Below are positions 35,350 to 43,768 of a DNA stretch of 64,000 nt, piece by piece (position 1 is the stretch's first letter; each line of letters starts with the position of its first letter). The stretch spans positions 1-64,000 of the forward strand of contig DXFH01000024.1 in NCBI GenBank assembly GCA_019114515.1, given 5' to 3'. The translations under genes were made by a program, and so were the position numbers. The notes beneath the pieces were generated by a model. That model was given only the letters and a program-made list of their open reading frames with translations. It made no database searches and had not been told where the DNA came from. The stretch comes from Candidatus Limosilactobacillus merdigallinarum. Its GTDB lineage: Bacteria; Bacillota; Bacilli; Lactobacillales; Lactobacillaceae.

Positions 35350-35390
35350 AAAAAAATCACAAATCCTTATCTACCAAGGGCTTGTGATTC
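35350..35390 (-). terminator. Terminator after tRNA-Ala
   Basis: Minus strand: a 14-position stem closed by AATCACAA and TTGTGATT, followed by seven T. It ends the transcript carrying the tRNA. Confidence 0.88.
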
Positions 35391-35418
35391 ATCATGATTG
35401 CTCAATAACCATATGTTA

Positions 35419-35491
35419 TGGACTATGCGAGATTCGAACTCGCGACCTCCTGCATGCGAAGCAGACATTCTCCCAGTTGAACTAATAGCCC
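35419..35491 (-). tRNA. tRNA-Ala, anticodon CGC
   Basis: 73 bases that fold into a full cloverleaf on the minus strand: 7-bp acceptor stem including the G3-U70 pair that marks alanine tRNA, 4-bp D stem, 5-bp anticodon stem with loop TTCGCAT (anticodon CGC, reading GCG), 5-bp T stem with the TTCGAAT loop, discriminator A. CCA is not encoded. Flanked by a strong terminator. Confidence 0.88.
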
Positions 35492-35538
35492 GTTACATTG
35501 ACCATTGTAGCAGGAAATTGGACAACTGAAAGAATATT

Positions 35539-35712
35539 TTAAAAGTCCTCATTAACTAATCCCTTTGTAGCGTCTGCCTTGTGTTTTTTCAATGCTGCCT
35601 GATGTTCAGAGAGAAAATAACCATCCCATTTCACTTTGCCACGATCATGGTAGTAATAATCGAAAAATTCCGTAGCTACTTGGTCTGCTTGGTCTGTATT
35701 ATAAAAAGTCAT
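35539..35712 (-). CDS. Small hypothetical protein after the Y-family polymerase
   Basis: 57 aa, acidic N-terminal half with FFDYYYHDR and a Lys/His-rich second half. Starts 19 bases after the polymerase gene with AAAGGTG upstream; an in-frame TTG three codons earlier is possible. In many Firmicutes a small YolD-like protein accompanies UvrX-type polymerases, but this sequence is not YolD. Probably co-transcribed with the polymerase and so SOS-inducible. Function unknown. Confidence 0.6.
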   Translation of the reverse strand: MTFYNTDQADQVATEFFDYYYHDRGKVKWDGYFLSEHQAALKKHKADATKGLVNEDF

Positions 35713-35731
35713 ATCCAACACCTTTTCTTAT

Positions 35732-37030
35732 TTATTCCAGACTATTGCCGCCATTATGGCCACCAACTAAACCGCTGCGGGCAATGAAGGTACCGCCATG
35801 CTGCAAGCTGCTAGCACGCACGATTGATGTTTTGCCGAAGCGATGGCGGATGATATCCATCGTTTCTTCTAAATGCAGTGGATTATAGGCATTATCATTG
35901 AAAATACTGAGCTGTTCACCAAAGCGATCCACTAATCGGGTACAAGAAACCCCGATTTCTCTTACTGTCGCATGATTATCCCAGTATTTTTCAAAAAGGT
36001 AGATTAATTGCTGATTAATGGTTTGTGTTTCTGCAGTTGCATTATCTAATTTTAGTGAATGCGCAAAACCAGTGTTGCCGTCTTTATCAACAGCGCCCAT
36101 CGAATAGCCAATTGACAGGTAAACACCTTCTGCTTGTTTACCTTGTTCGCGTAATCGAGAAGCTACTTGAGCGCCAATTTCTTTAATGACCAGTTCAATT
36201 TCATTGACATCATTGTAGTCACGTGGCAGCACTTGTGAATTACCAACGCCTCGACTGCGGCGAAGAATTGTACTGTGTAAATCAGTACGATCGATGCCCC
36301 AGGCAGTAGCGTATAATTGGTCGCCCATAATGCCTAAAGCCGCATGCAATTCAAAAGGATCACAATGAGCTAGCTGGTACATCGAATGAATACCTAGACG
36401 ATTTAAACGTGCTTTCGTTCGTTCGTTAATTCCCCAGACATCCGTTAAATTCTTAATGGGCCAAATCTTTTGTTTAACGGTCTGATTAGTAATAACGCCA
36501 ATGAATTCACGATTATGTTTGGCATAAATGTCGAGTGCCAACTTAGCTTGCAAAGGATTATTACCAACGCCCACAGTAGTAATCAACGATAATTTGGACT
36601 TCACCTCATGCTGAATCTGGCGAATAACATCGAGAATATTATTGCTAAATAAGTGCCAAGAGTCAGTGATATTGAGGATGGATTCATCAATGGAATAGGG
36701 CAATAGGTCTTTGGGGTCTACATATTCAGCAAAAATCTGATTAACGGCGAGATTCTTATTAATGTACAAATTCATTCGTGGCGGTACCACAATGATGCGG
36801 CCATCACGCGGCAAGTTGCGCTGCCGAAAAACGTTTTGGATATGAAATTCCCGCTTGGCGGTAGGGGAGGCAGCCATCACTAAACCACCACCGGTATTAG
36901 CAGCTTCGGACATGACAACTAACGGCGTGGTTAAAGGATCTAGACCGCGCATTGTGCACTCTACGGTAGCATAGAAGGATTTGTTATCAATTAGTAGAAA
37001 AACGCCAGTAGGCTCGTTGCTATAATCCAA
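35732..37030 (-). CDS. Y-family DNA polymerase, UvrX/UmuC type
   Basis: A translesion polymerase of 432 aa. The palm motif near the start (LLIDNKSFYATVEC) carries the first catalytic Asp; YSIDESILNIT carries the second Asp/Glu pair. The helix-hairpin-helix region (VWGINERTKARLNRLGI) and the little-finger domain (about 240-400) are present. It lacks the C-terminal beta-clamp signature of DinB and matches the UvrX/ImpB group often found on plasmids and in SOS cassettes. TTG start at 37030 with GAGGTGG 7 bases upstream. Controlled by SOS boxes just upstream. Confidence 0.9.
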   Translation of the reverse strand: MDYSNEPTGVFLLIDNKSFYATVECTMRGLDPLTTPLVVMSEAANTGGGLVMAASPTAKREFHIQNVFRQRNLPRDGRIIVVPPRMNLYINKNLAVNQIFAEYVDPKDLLPYSIDESILNITDSWHLFSNNILDVIRQIQHEVKSKLSLITTVGVGNNPLQAKLALDIYAKHNREFIGVITNQTVKQKIWPIKNLTDVWGINERTKARLNRLGIHSMYQLAHCDPFELHAALGIMGDQLYATAWGIDRTDLHSTILRRSRGVGNSQVLPRDYNDVNEIELVIKEIGAQVASRLREQGKQAEGVYLSIGYSMGAVDKDGNTGFAHSLKLDNATAETQTINQQLIYLFEKYWDNHATVREIGVSCTRLVDRFGEQLSIFNDNAYNPLHLEETMDIIRHRFGKTSIVRASSLQHGGTFIARSGLVGGHNGGNSLE

Positions 37031-37048
37031 AATATTGCCACCTCATAT

Positions 37049-37108
37049 CGAACGAATGTTTGCATAGATACTATAACATAAAACTTTGTATACGAGAACA
37101 TATGTTCT
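37049..37108 (-). promoter_or_regulatory. SOS (LexA) boxes before the Y-family polymerase
   Basis: A perfect GAAC-N4-GTTC palindrome at 37096-37107 (14 bp including flanks) and a second, one-mismatch CGAAC-N4-GTTTG site at 37049-37062, bracketing an extended -10 TATAGT (37073-37068). Match to the Gram-positive LexA consensus CGAACNNNNGTTCG; damage induction is inferred. Confidence 0.78.
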
Positions 37109-37156
37109 AAAAAAGAACGAAAAAAATGATTGCTATTGAGCAACCATCGCTATAAG

Positions 37157-37732
37157 TTATTTTGGAAAATGAATATACTTGCTGGGCAACTCGTCGACTA
37201 ACCATACTTGATTGTTACCGAAATAAAAATGGATCTCATCGATAACAGCTTTTTGCGTATCAATTGTGAGGATAACTGGATGATCATCATGACGACTGCC
37301 GACTTGCTTAGCGGTCTGTACATCGGTGGACAAGTGGACGTATTGTCGCTGCATTGGCAACAGCCCCAGTTTCTTGATGCTAGGAATAAAGCGGCGCGCT
37401 GTACCGTGATAAAGCACTGCTGGTGGCGTCGCAGCCGGGTGTTTAATAATTCCGGGAATGGAATGGCCATACAGAGCGCAAATTTGGCCATTTTTGATTT
37501 TGAAACGTTCCTTATCGGCATGCGCCATAATGCTTTCAATACGTTCTTTAGTCAACGATGGTTGAAAGTGATGAATGCGATTCATTGCTTTTAAAAACTG
37601 ATTCAGGTCAGTATAGCCATACTCATCTAGTTTTAAGCCATATTTACCAGGATTGTGGCGTAAGGCATACGACATTTTCTTGCTAATAAACTTGTCTGAA
37701 CGATTGTCGAAACGATGGTTAGTTTGATGCAA
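37157..37732 (-). CDS. kptA: RNA 2'-phosphotransferase
   Basis: A KptA/Tpt1 protein of about 191 aa. It moves a 2'-phosphate from RNA to NAD+, the last step of tRNA splicing in yeast. Family motifs: ISKKMSYALRHNPG near the N-terminus, RFKIKNGQICALYGHS, the ADP-ribosyltransferase LYHGTA and YVHLSTD, and the C-terminal VWLVDELPSKYI. TTG at 37732 has GGAAGG 7 bases before it; another TTG at 37756 extends the frame by 8 residues. Bacteria have no known tRNA-splicing need for it, so the substrate is open. Confidence 0.9.
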   Translation of the reverse strand: MHQTNHRFDNRSDKFISKKMSYALRHNPGKYGLKLDEYGYTDLNQFLKAMNRIHHFQPSLTKERIESIMAHADKERFKIKNGQICALYGHSIPGIIKHPAATPPAVLYHGTARRFIPSIKKLGLLPMQRQYVHLSTDVQTAKQVGSRHDDHPVILTIDTQKAVIDEIHFYFGNNQVWLVDELPSKYIHFPK

Positions 37733-37856
37733 AGTGATTTCCTTCCTCTTGACCAATGTCTGTTATCGATTCTACCACGGGAATGGTAGGGCTTTCTATT
37801 AATGCGTTTGTAGTGCATAATAAGAAATGAAATCTTTTTAAAAGGAAGCCGCATTA

Positions 37857-38720
37857 ATGAAAATTGGATTCATCGGTACCGGGGTAATGGGAACCGGCAT
37901 TGTAACTAATTTACTGAAACACCATGAAGACGTAACGGTTTACAATCGCACCAAGGCTCATGCTCAGCCAGTGCTTTACCAGGGAGCTCAGTGGGCTGAT
38001 TCACCAGCATCATTAGCGCAGGATAACGATATTGTGATGACGATGGTGGGCTTTCCTAAAGACGTAAAAGAAGTTTATTACGGCGAACAGGGGATTTTCC
38101 AAACTGCTCACGCTGGTCAATATTTGGTAGATATGACGACCAGCAGTCCCGCCCTTGATCAGAAAATCAGCCAAACAGCGGAAAAAATTGGTGTTCATGC
38201 GCTGGATACACCTGTTTCAGGTGGTGATATTGGCGCCAAAAATGGTCAGCTAACTGTGATGGTTGGTGGTAAACAAACCGATTTAACGGCTCTACAACCA
38301 GTATTTGCCGAATTTAGCAAATCAGTGCATTATTTTGGCCCTGCTGGTGCCGGTCAAAATGCCAAAATGGCTAACCAAATTACGATTGCCGGTACAATGA
38401 CCGGAATGACCGAAGCTTTAGTATATGCAAAGGCAGCAGGATTAGATTTAGGACAAGTAATAGCTACTCTGCAGGGCGGAGCGGCAGAAAACTTCAGCAT
38501 GGGCAGCTATGGTCCACGCATCTTAAAGGGTGACTATACTCCTGGCTTCTTTGCCAAGCATTTCTTAAAGGACTTGCGCATTGCTTTAGATACTGCCGAT
38601 GAAATGCAACTAAACTTGCCCGCCACAAAACAAGCTAAAGAACTGTATGAAGCCTTAGTAGACCAGCAAGGTTTAGGTAATGATGGTACGCAAGCGTTGA
38701 TTAAATTATGGTGGAAGTAA
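37857..38720 (+). CDS. Beta-hydroxyacid dehydrogenase (HIBADH/GarR-like)
   Basis: 287 aa with an N-terminal Rossmann fold (GFIGTGVMGTGIVTNLL), the substrate motif DTPVSGGDIGAKNGQL and the catalytic Lys in GAGQNAKMANQ (near 175). It oxidises 3-hydroxyisobutyrate, tartronate semialdehyde-type or succinic semialdehyde-type substrates; choice unknown. AAGGAAG lies 8 bases before the start. Confidence 0.9.
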   Translation: MKIGFIGTGVMGTGIVTNLLKHHEDVTVYNRTKAHAQPVLYQGAQWADSPASLAQDNDIVMTMVGFPKDVKEVYYGEQGIFQTAHAGQYLVDMTTSSPALDQKISQTAEKIGVHALDTPVSGGDIGAKNGQLTVMVGGKQTDLTALQPVFAEFSKSVHYFGPAGAGQNAKMANQITIAGTMTGMTEALVYAKAAGLDLGQVIATLQGGAAENFSMGSYGPRILKGDYTPGFFAKHFLKDLRIALDTADEMQLNLPATKQAKELYEALVDQQGLGNDGTQALIKLWWK

Positions 38721-38760
38721 CTCATTAAGCGTAATAGCGTAATTAAGAGGAGGTGTGTTT

Positions 38761-39864
38761 GTGTTAATAACAAGAAAATGCGGGATCATGCTAGTAGTAG
38801 CATGTAGCCTAGCTAGTTCAGCACTTACATGCCCAACTACTGTCCATGCGGATAGCAATACCATTACTGAGGCGCAGCAGCAACAGTTGCGCCAAGCGTT
38901 AAAAAAATCTCATGCGAATGCCATTATTTTGGTTAATGGTAAGCGGGCTAACCAGCCAATGGTTATTAGCAATCAAATCAAGCAGAAAGGCAAACGAGCT
39001 AAAGCAATTGATCCAGACCGACTATTTCCAATTGCGTCGTTTCAAAAATCAATGACTGGCATTGCGGTTGAACAGCTGTTGCATGAAAAAAAGCTTTTCC
39101 TCACCACTTCATTAGCAATGTATTGTCCTAACGTTCGCACTGCCAAGCAGATTCGGGTTCAGCAACTCATTACGCACACCAGCGGCTTAGCTGACAGTAA
39201 TGATATGGCTCATAAAAATTGGCACAAGCAATCGAACTTAATGGATTACACTCAACACAATTACGATTTAACGGGCAAACCTAATCAATGGCATTACGCC
39301 AACGTTAATTATGGCTTTTTAGCGATCATTATTGGTAAAGTCAGCCACCAAAGTTATTACTCGTATATGAAAAAGAATGTTTTGCAGCCATATCATTTAA
39401 AAGCAAAGTTTTATTCACAGGTAACGGATAAAAAGAAACAAATTACCCCTTCAATTGATATTTCGTATCAAAAGGATCCTCATGAAAAAGGACACCCTTG
39501 GCGTTATTTAGGACGTGAGGTAGCAACCGAATATGGTGCAGGGGATATAATGTGCTCACCAAATGACTACTGGCGTTTCGTAAATAGGGCCTTATTGTCC
39601 CAGCCAACGAGACTAATACGATATGAGCATTATGCTGCGGGGAATGATACGCCATATTATGCGGGACTATACATTCATCCCCATGAGATTCATACAAACG
39701 CTTCCTATGATGGGTATTCAGCTACCATGTATTCAGATTGGATTCACCATAAAACCATCATGGTGTTTAGCAACAATTTATCGCATAAACAAATGCGTTC
39801 ATTGGCGCCGGTAGTTTACCGGATTTATTATGGATCTAATCACAAAGGTGGATTTGCCTACTAA
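38761..39864 (+). CDS. Secreted serine hydrolase of the beta-lactamase (class C) fold
   Basis: About 367 aa with a signal peptide (positive start ITRKCG, hydrophobic stretch, cleavage near TVHADS). SxxK motif in IASFQKSMTG and YxN in HYANVNYG are in class C/DD-peptidase order; the third motif is not clear. Similar proteins act as carboxypeptidases, esterases or penicillin-binding-like enzymes at the cell surface. GTG at 38761 is best placed after AGAGGAGG. The gene starts 40 bases after the dehydrogenase and ends at a terminator. Confidence 0.82.
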   Translation: MLITRKCGIMLVVACSLASSALTCPTTVHADSNTITEAQQQQLRQALKKSHANAIILVNGKRANQPMVISNQIKQKGKRAKAIDPDRLFPIASFQKSMTGIAVEQLLHEKKLFLTTSLAMYCPNVRTAKQIRVQQLITHTSGLADSNDMAHKNWHKQSNLMDYTQHNYDLTGKPNQWHYANVNYGFLAIIIGKVSHQSYYSYMKKNVLQPYHLKAKFYSQVTDKKKQITPSIDISYQKDPHEKGHPWRYLGREVATEYGAGDIMCSPNDYWRFVNRALLSQPTRLIRYEHYAAGNDTPYYAGLYIHPHEIHTNASYDGYSATMYSDWIHHKTIMVFSNNLSHKQMRSLAPVVYRIYYGSNHKGGFAY

Positions 39865-39872
39865 TTTAGGGG

Positions 39873-39905
39873 AAGAGGGGATAATCACCCCTCTTTTATT
39901 TTGCA
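39873..39905 (+). terminator. Terminator after the serine hydrolase
   Basis: GAGGGG at 39875-39880 pairs with CCCCTC at 39888-39893, followed by TTTTATTTTG. Confidence 0.8.
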
Positions 39906-39995
39906 CGTTTGCTAATTTAATGTATAATGTTTATTAAATGAATAGTGTAGTTTAATGGTTAATGCTTATTAATATCAAAAAATGAGGCTGAAGTA

Positions 39996-40508
39996 ATGGC
40001 AGATTTAAGGATAAAAAGAACCAAAAGAGCTACTCATATGGCATTGGAGCAACTCTTATTAAATAAAAACTATCATGATTTAAAGATCAAAGACTTAGTT
40101 GATGCCGCATTAATTAATCGCAACACCTTTTACCTGCATTATCGCAATCTAAATGACGTTTTAAACGAAGTTGTTGTAGAAGTATTAGCTCGTCAATCAG
40201 CAAGCATTACTGCTGAGCAATTTAGTCAGCAGCCATTTAACCTTTTTTACCAGTTATGGACGAATTTAACGCCAACAGAACACCAAATTCTCCGTCATCA
40301 GCAAGCAGATCCAGGTTTTGAAAGTATTATAATTCGTATGATCATGCAGCAGATTCTAATCATGTATCCTGACGATTCTAATGTCTGGTTTGCATTTGGC
40401 AAAGTCACAGCCATTATTGCTTGGATGAGTGTTCATCATCAAAATTGGCACATTGATACAGACGCTCAGCAACTGCAAATGATGTATGATCAACAAAAGC
40501 TAGTTTAA
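39996..40508 (+). CDS. TetR/AcrR-family regulator
   Basis: 170 aa: an N-terminal TetR helix-turn-helix (KIKDLVDAALINRNTFYLHYRNLNDVL, about 31-57) and a short all-helical effector domain, like the small 'TetR_C_8' proteins of lactobacilli. A TGTATAATG -10 lies at about 39922-39930. Target and effector unknown; it is a single-gene unit. Confidence 0.85.
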   Translation: MADLRIKRTKRATHMALEQLLLNKNYHDLKIKDLVDAALINRNTFYLHYRNLNDVLNEVVVEVLARQSASITAEQFSQQPFNLFYQLWTNLTPTEHQILRHQQADPGFESIIIRMIMQQILIMYPDDSNVWFAFGKVTAIIAWMSVHHQNWHIDTDAQQLQMMYDQQKLV

Positions 40509-40535
40509 AATTCAGCTCAGCGCCAAATAAATAAC

Positions 40536-40568
40536 AATAGCGACCTAGTTAACAACTAGATCGCTATT
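40536..40568. terminator. Bidirectional terminator
   Basis: A near-perfect 15-bp stem (40536-40550 with 40554-40568) with a three-base loop, T-rich on the right, between convergent TetR and acetyltransferase genes. Confidence 0.88.
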
Positions 40569-40571
40569 TCT

Positions 40572-41120
40572 TTATTGTTCATCTAATTGCTTAACCATTA
40601 GCCAATCCACTTGCGGATCATTACCAACGGGAAAGCTATGGGTACCAACTTTCTTAAAACCATAATGGTGATAGAATCCCTTGGCATTTTCGTTGTGTTC
40701 CCAGCAGCCAAGCCAGATTTGTTTTTTATTAGCTTTATTTGCTTGTTCTAAAGCAAAACGCATTAATTTGCCGCCAAAATGCTGTTTTTGGAACGCTGGT
40801 AAAACATAAATTCGCTGAATTTCCATGGCGTCATCAAAGTCAGGTTCTGTTTGTGCCGGACCAACGTTTAATTTGATATATGCAACCGCTTGGCCGTCAA
40901 TCATGTAAAAATAGGTTTTGCTGTAAGGATCTTGTAAGTCCTTTAATAATGCTGACAAGGAATAATATGTTTGATTGAAGTGTTGAATATCTTCATCAGG
41001 CGTATACGGGCCAAAAGTAGCAGCAAAACTTTCACACGCAATTGCTTGCAACGTTACTAAATCGTCATGATCAGTCGTAACTTCACGAAACCCATTTGCA
41101 ACTTGTTGATTATCAGCCAA
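40572..41120 (-). CDS. GNAT-family N-acetyltransferase
   Basis: 182 aa; acetyl-CoA-binding motif in RIYVLPAFQKQHFGGKLMRFAL (about 113-134) and the C-terminal GFYHHYGFKKVGTHSF. TTG start with GGAGG 8 bases upstream. Acceptor substrate unknown. Confidence 0.85.
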   Translation of the reverse strand: MADNQQVANGFREVTTDHDDLVTLQAIACESFAATFGPYTPDEDIQHFNQTYYSLSALLKDLQDPYSKTYFYMIDGQAVAYIKLNVGPAQTEPDFDDAMEIQRIYVLPAFQKQHFGGKLMRFALEQANKANKKQIWLGCWEHNENAKGFYHHYGFKKVGTHSFPVGNDPQVDWLMVKQLDEQ

Positions 41121-41237
41121 AATTAAAACCTCCAGTGAATAGTATCGATAACGTCAATATAGCAAAGCAAACGTGACTCCGTCAAATTGCACTATTTACT
41201 TTACATAATATATATTAAACAAAGTAACCATATTATG

Positions 41238-41268
41238 AAAAAGGAGGTCCCCCCCTCTGGCCTCCACA
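41238..41268 (-). terminator. Terminator after the ECF S-component gene
   Basis: Minus strand: GGAGG against CCTCC with a G-rich loop (about 41264-41243) followed by TTTTT. Confidence 0.7.
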
Positions 41269-41277
41269 TTATTTCTT

Positions 41278-41793
41278 TTAGAATTTGATTCGTTTATTAA
41301 TACTAGGAACAACCAGCATTGCTACCACTGCACCAACAATGCCTTGCAAAATATTAGTGCCGATACCTAATAAGCCAGCCGCCAATTTGTACATAATCGT
41401 GTCAGCAATAAAGTAAGCAACTACCATGATCACAATGCCCACAATTAATGCCAGCCAGTGAGCGCTTTTGCTGTCAGTTTTACGGTAAATCCATCCAGTA
41501 ATGAAACCTTCCAGACCATGTGCGACCAGCGAAAACGGTGCATACTGTGTAAATCCGGAAATTAAATCCAGTAGCAGTCCGCCGAAACCGCCAACCACAC
41601 CACCATAAGCGGGTCCTAATAGCATAGCGGCAATAAAAATACCGGCATCACACAAGTTAACGTTGCCATGAGTCCACGGAATTGGAATGATAAAAATTCG
41701 TCCAAAGACGACCGTAATTGCCAATAATAAGGCTGCGAAAATAAACGAACGCAATCCATTTTCTTTTTTATTCACAAATTTATTCACAAACAC
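41278..41793 (-). CDS. ECF transporter S-component, probably for vitamin B6
   Basis: 171 aa with six hydrophobic segments; the N-terminal half has the ECF-S pattern (IPIPWTHGNVNLCDAGIFIAAMLLGP, then GGFGGLLLDLISG). It delivers substrate to the shared EcfA/A'/T module. The gene immediately upstream on the same strand encodes a pyridoxal kinase, so pyridoxine, pyridoxal or pyridoxamine is the likely substrate (PdxU/PdxU2-type); this is inferred from context. Start GTG with AAGG upstream. Confidence 0.8.
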   Translation of the reverse strand: MFVNKFVNKKENGLRSFIFAALLLAITVVFGRIFIIPIPWTHGNVNLCDAGIFIAAMLLGPAYGGVVGGFGGLLLDLISGFTQYAPFSLVAHGLEGFITGWIYRKTDSKSAHWLALIVGIVIMVVAYFIADTIMYKLAAGLLGIGTNILQGIVGAVVAMLVVPSINKRIKF

Positions 41794-41861
41794 TCGACCT
41801 TCTTTTTACAAGTTTCAGTCTTATTTTCACGAATAATTGAACAAACGTCAAGGGCTGTGCT

Positions 41862-42686
41862 TTAACTTTTACTGATAAGCTGCAGCAGATTGCGCAGTTT
41901 TAAACCGTAACGCCGGTCTTCCTCTGGGTATGCACTGGTTTCTTTAATAGCATTGCTTAACTGCTGACAGCTAATTTGAACAGCCGTATTTAAATCTTTA
42001 CCGCTTAACAGATTGCCCATTAATAATGCCGCAAAAGTATCGCCAGCGCCATAAAAATGACCAGGATAACGCTTGCTGATAAAGCTATTAATGCGGTGGC
42101 CGTCATATAATAGCGTAGTTTCAGCCGTTTTCTCAATAGGAACGCCAGTAGCTACGACAGCTGCCTGTATCCCCTGTTCATGCAACTTACTTAAGAGGAA
42201 CTTAAAATTGCTGAGAGTGGCGTTTAAGGGCTTCTTTAGGCCCGCTAGTAAGCATAGCTCAAACCAATTAGGCGAAATGACGTCAGCGGATTGGCAAAAT
42301 TGAAGCATGTAATGAGGGTAATCTGTACTCAATCCTGGATATAAGGCCCCACGATCAGCCATCACCGGATCGATCAAGACCAGCCCCTTGATGTTAGTTA
42401 ACAAATGACCGAGCTGGTCCATCAGCTTAGTGGATCCTAAATAGCCAATTAATGCACCCTGCAATTGTAGTTCCGGAATCGTTTGCCAATGTTTAACCGC
42501 CGCCTGCATCCATTCATGTGTATCCAGCCGTGCAGGTATGTTAAAGCCCTCTGTTTGCGTTGATAATAAGGCGGTTGGCAATGCTGCCGTTTCAATGTCA
42601 AAAGCCTGCAGAATATTCAATGCAGCCAACATTGAAATTTGTCCTAAGGTAGAAAAATCTTCTACTACAAGAGTACTTGGCGACAT
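41862..42686 (-). CDS. pdxK: Pyridoxal kinase
   Basis: 274 aa of the PfkB/ribokinase fold, PdxK/PdxY type: N-terminal VVEDFSTLGQISMLAALNIL, a DPVMAD motif (substrate/metal), and the C-terminal anion hole HFYGAGDTFAALLMG with catalytic Asp. Phosphorylates vitamin B6 vitamers in the cytoplasm. GAAGGAGG precedes the ATG. First of a two-gene unit with the ECF S-component. Confidence 0.88.
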   Translation of the reverse strand: MSPSTLVVEDFSTLGQISMLAALNILQAFDIETAALPTALLSTQTEGFNIPARLDTHEWMQAAVKHWQTIPELQLQGALIGYLGSTKLMDQLGHLLTNIKGLVLIDPVMADRGALYPGLSTDYPHYMLQFCQSADVISPNWFELCLLAGLKKPLNATLSNFKFLLSKLHEQGIQAAVVATGVPIEKTAETTLLYDGHRINSFISKRYPGHFYGAGDTFAALLMGNLLSGKDLNTAVQISCQQLSNAIKETSAYPEEDRRYGLKLRNLLQLISKS

Positions 42687-42751
42687 TGTAAATCCTCCTT
42701 CATGAGCAATGTTTAAGTTGACCTATTAAGTATAACCTGATGATGACCAAG

Positions 42752-42778
42752 AAAAAAGAGCCCATCAGTAGGCTCTCT
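42752..42778 (-). terminator. Terminator after the HesB-like gene
   Basis: Minus strand AGAGCC against GGGCTCT with a short loop and six T. Confidence 0.85.
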
Positions 42779-42818
42779 ATCCATTAATAATAGTGGTTAA
42801 TTTTAGGCAATTGCTACA

Positions 42819-43214
42819 TTAACAATCGTGGGCAGGTGCAGTCTGCTTATTTGCCAAATCAACGTGTGACACCCGCATCACTTCAACGTTGTCCGTTAAC
42901 AGGCGGTAATCACTTTTCAGCGGTAAGGTAAAGTAGCGTGGGTTAAAATCAATCGTCATATGTTCATCGTATTGCGGTTCATCAAAGTCCTTGTAGTAAA
43001 TTGGTCCGAGATTAGACGCAAAATGGGCGTTAAAATCTGGTACTTGTTCATCTTGTTCGACAAAGATTAATTTGTAATTAACGTCTAAAGAACAGTTGCC
43101 CAATTTTGAAAATGGCCCTACCCCGTCATCAAAATCTAAAATTATGCGGTAGTCATGACCATCTAAATACTTTGCCAACCGTTTTTGTGCTGCAGCGGTA
43201 AATGTTAGATCCAT
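42819..43214 (-). CDS. HesB/IscA-like iron-sulfur family protein
   Basis: 131 aa of the Lactobacillales HesB-like (Fe-S biosynthesis fold) family. Opens MDLTFTAAAQKRL, has a DFDDGVGPFSK segment, and the core continues to about residue 115. The usual three-Cys metal site is absent apart from Cys42 and the final Cys, so Fe-S binding is doubtful. Start at 43214 set by AAGGGGGAA; a GTG-type codon 7 residues earlier is not preferred. Confidence 0.7.
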   Translation of the reverse strand: MDLTFTAAAQKRLAKYLDGHDYRIILDFDDGVGPFSKLGNCSLDVNYKLIFVEQDEQVPDFNAHFASNLGPIYYKDFDEPQYDEHMTIDFNPRYFTLPLKSDYRLLTDNVEVMRVSHVDLANKQTAPAHDC

Positions 43215-43333
43215 TTGCAATTCCCCCTTTGTCATAACTTGTTTATGATTATACGTTACTAATGGGCGAAAGGCTCAGATTTTGCTTACAAAAAATAATC
43301 CAGCTGCGGTAAAGTGCAAGTTTCTTGGCTAAC

Positions 43334-43372
43334 AAAAAGGAACGTGTCGCCTTTCACCGTTGACACATTCCT
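43334..43372 (-). terminator. Terminator after the TauE/DUF1634 pair
   Basis: Minus strand: an 11-bp stem (about 43371-43361 with 43347-43337), followed by TTTTTG. Confidence 0.9.
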
Positions 43373-43384
43373 GATTACTTGTTT

Positions 43385-43768
43385 TTAAATTCCTGCACGT
43401 CCAATCACCATGGCGATAATCAAGATCACCATCACTAAAGAAGTGATCCAAACATACATCTGGTCATGCATTTCCCAGAAAGCGTAAATTGAGACGATAA
43501 CTCGTAATGCCGGCGTGAGGATCAAGAGAAATAACCCCAGCATGATAACTGCATACGGCTTCAGTGCGGCCACTCCCCTACCAATTGCGGTGAAGGTGGT
43601 TGGGTGCACACCAGCCGGATAACCGGATTTGCCGCTGACAAAGAGCATTAACAGACCAATCACAATTACCGCTGCTGAAAGAATGACACCGACCTGCATA
43701 ACACGACCGATGATATCTTCTACGTTGTCCATTTCTTTTTTGGTAATGGTTGGTTGTTTCTCAGCCAT
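43385..43768 (-). CDS. DUF1634 membrane protein
   Basis: 127 aa with three hydrophobic segments and the DUF1634 core (VEDIIGRVMQVGVILSAAVIVIGL). The start codon overlaps the stop of the TauE/SafE gene by one base, so translation is coupled. DUF1634 proteins regularly follow TauE/SafE permeases and are thought to be partners. Confidence 0.88.
   Translation of the reverse strand: MAEKQPTITKKEMDNVEDIIGRVMQVGVILSAAVIVIGLLMLFVSGKSGYPAGVHPTTFTAIGRGVAALKPYAVIMLGLFLLILTPALRVIVSIYAFWEMHDQMYVWITSLVMVILIIAMVIGRAGI

Noticed and set aside
35581-35787. Plus-strand frame of 68 codons over the polymerase tail
   Set aside because: It is the antisense shadow of the Y-family polymerase and the 57-aa gene, has no ribosome-binding site and an odd composition.
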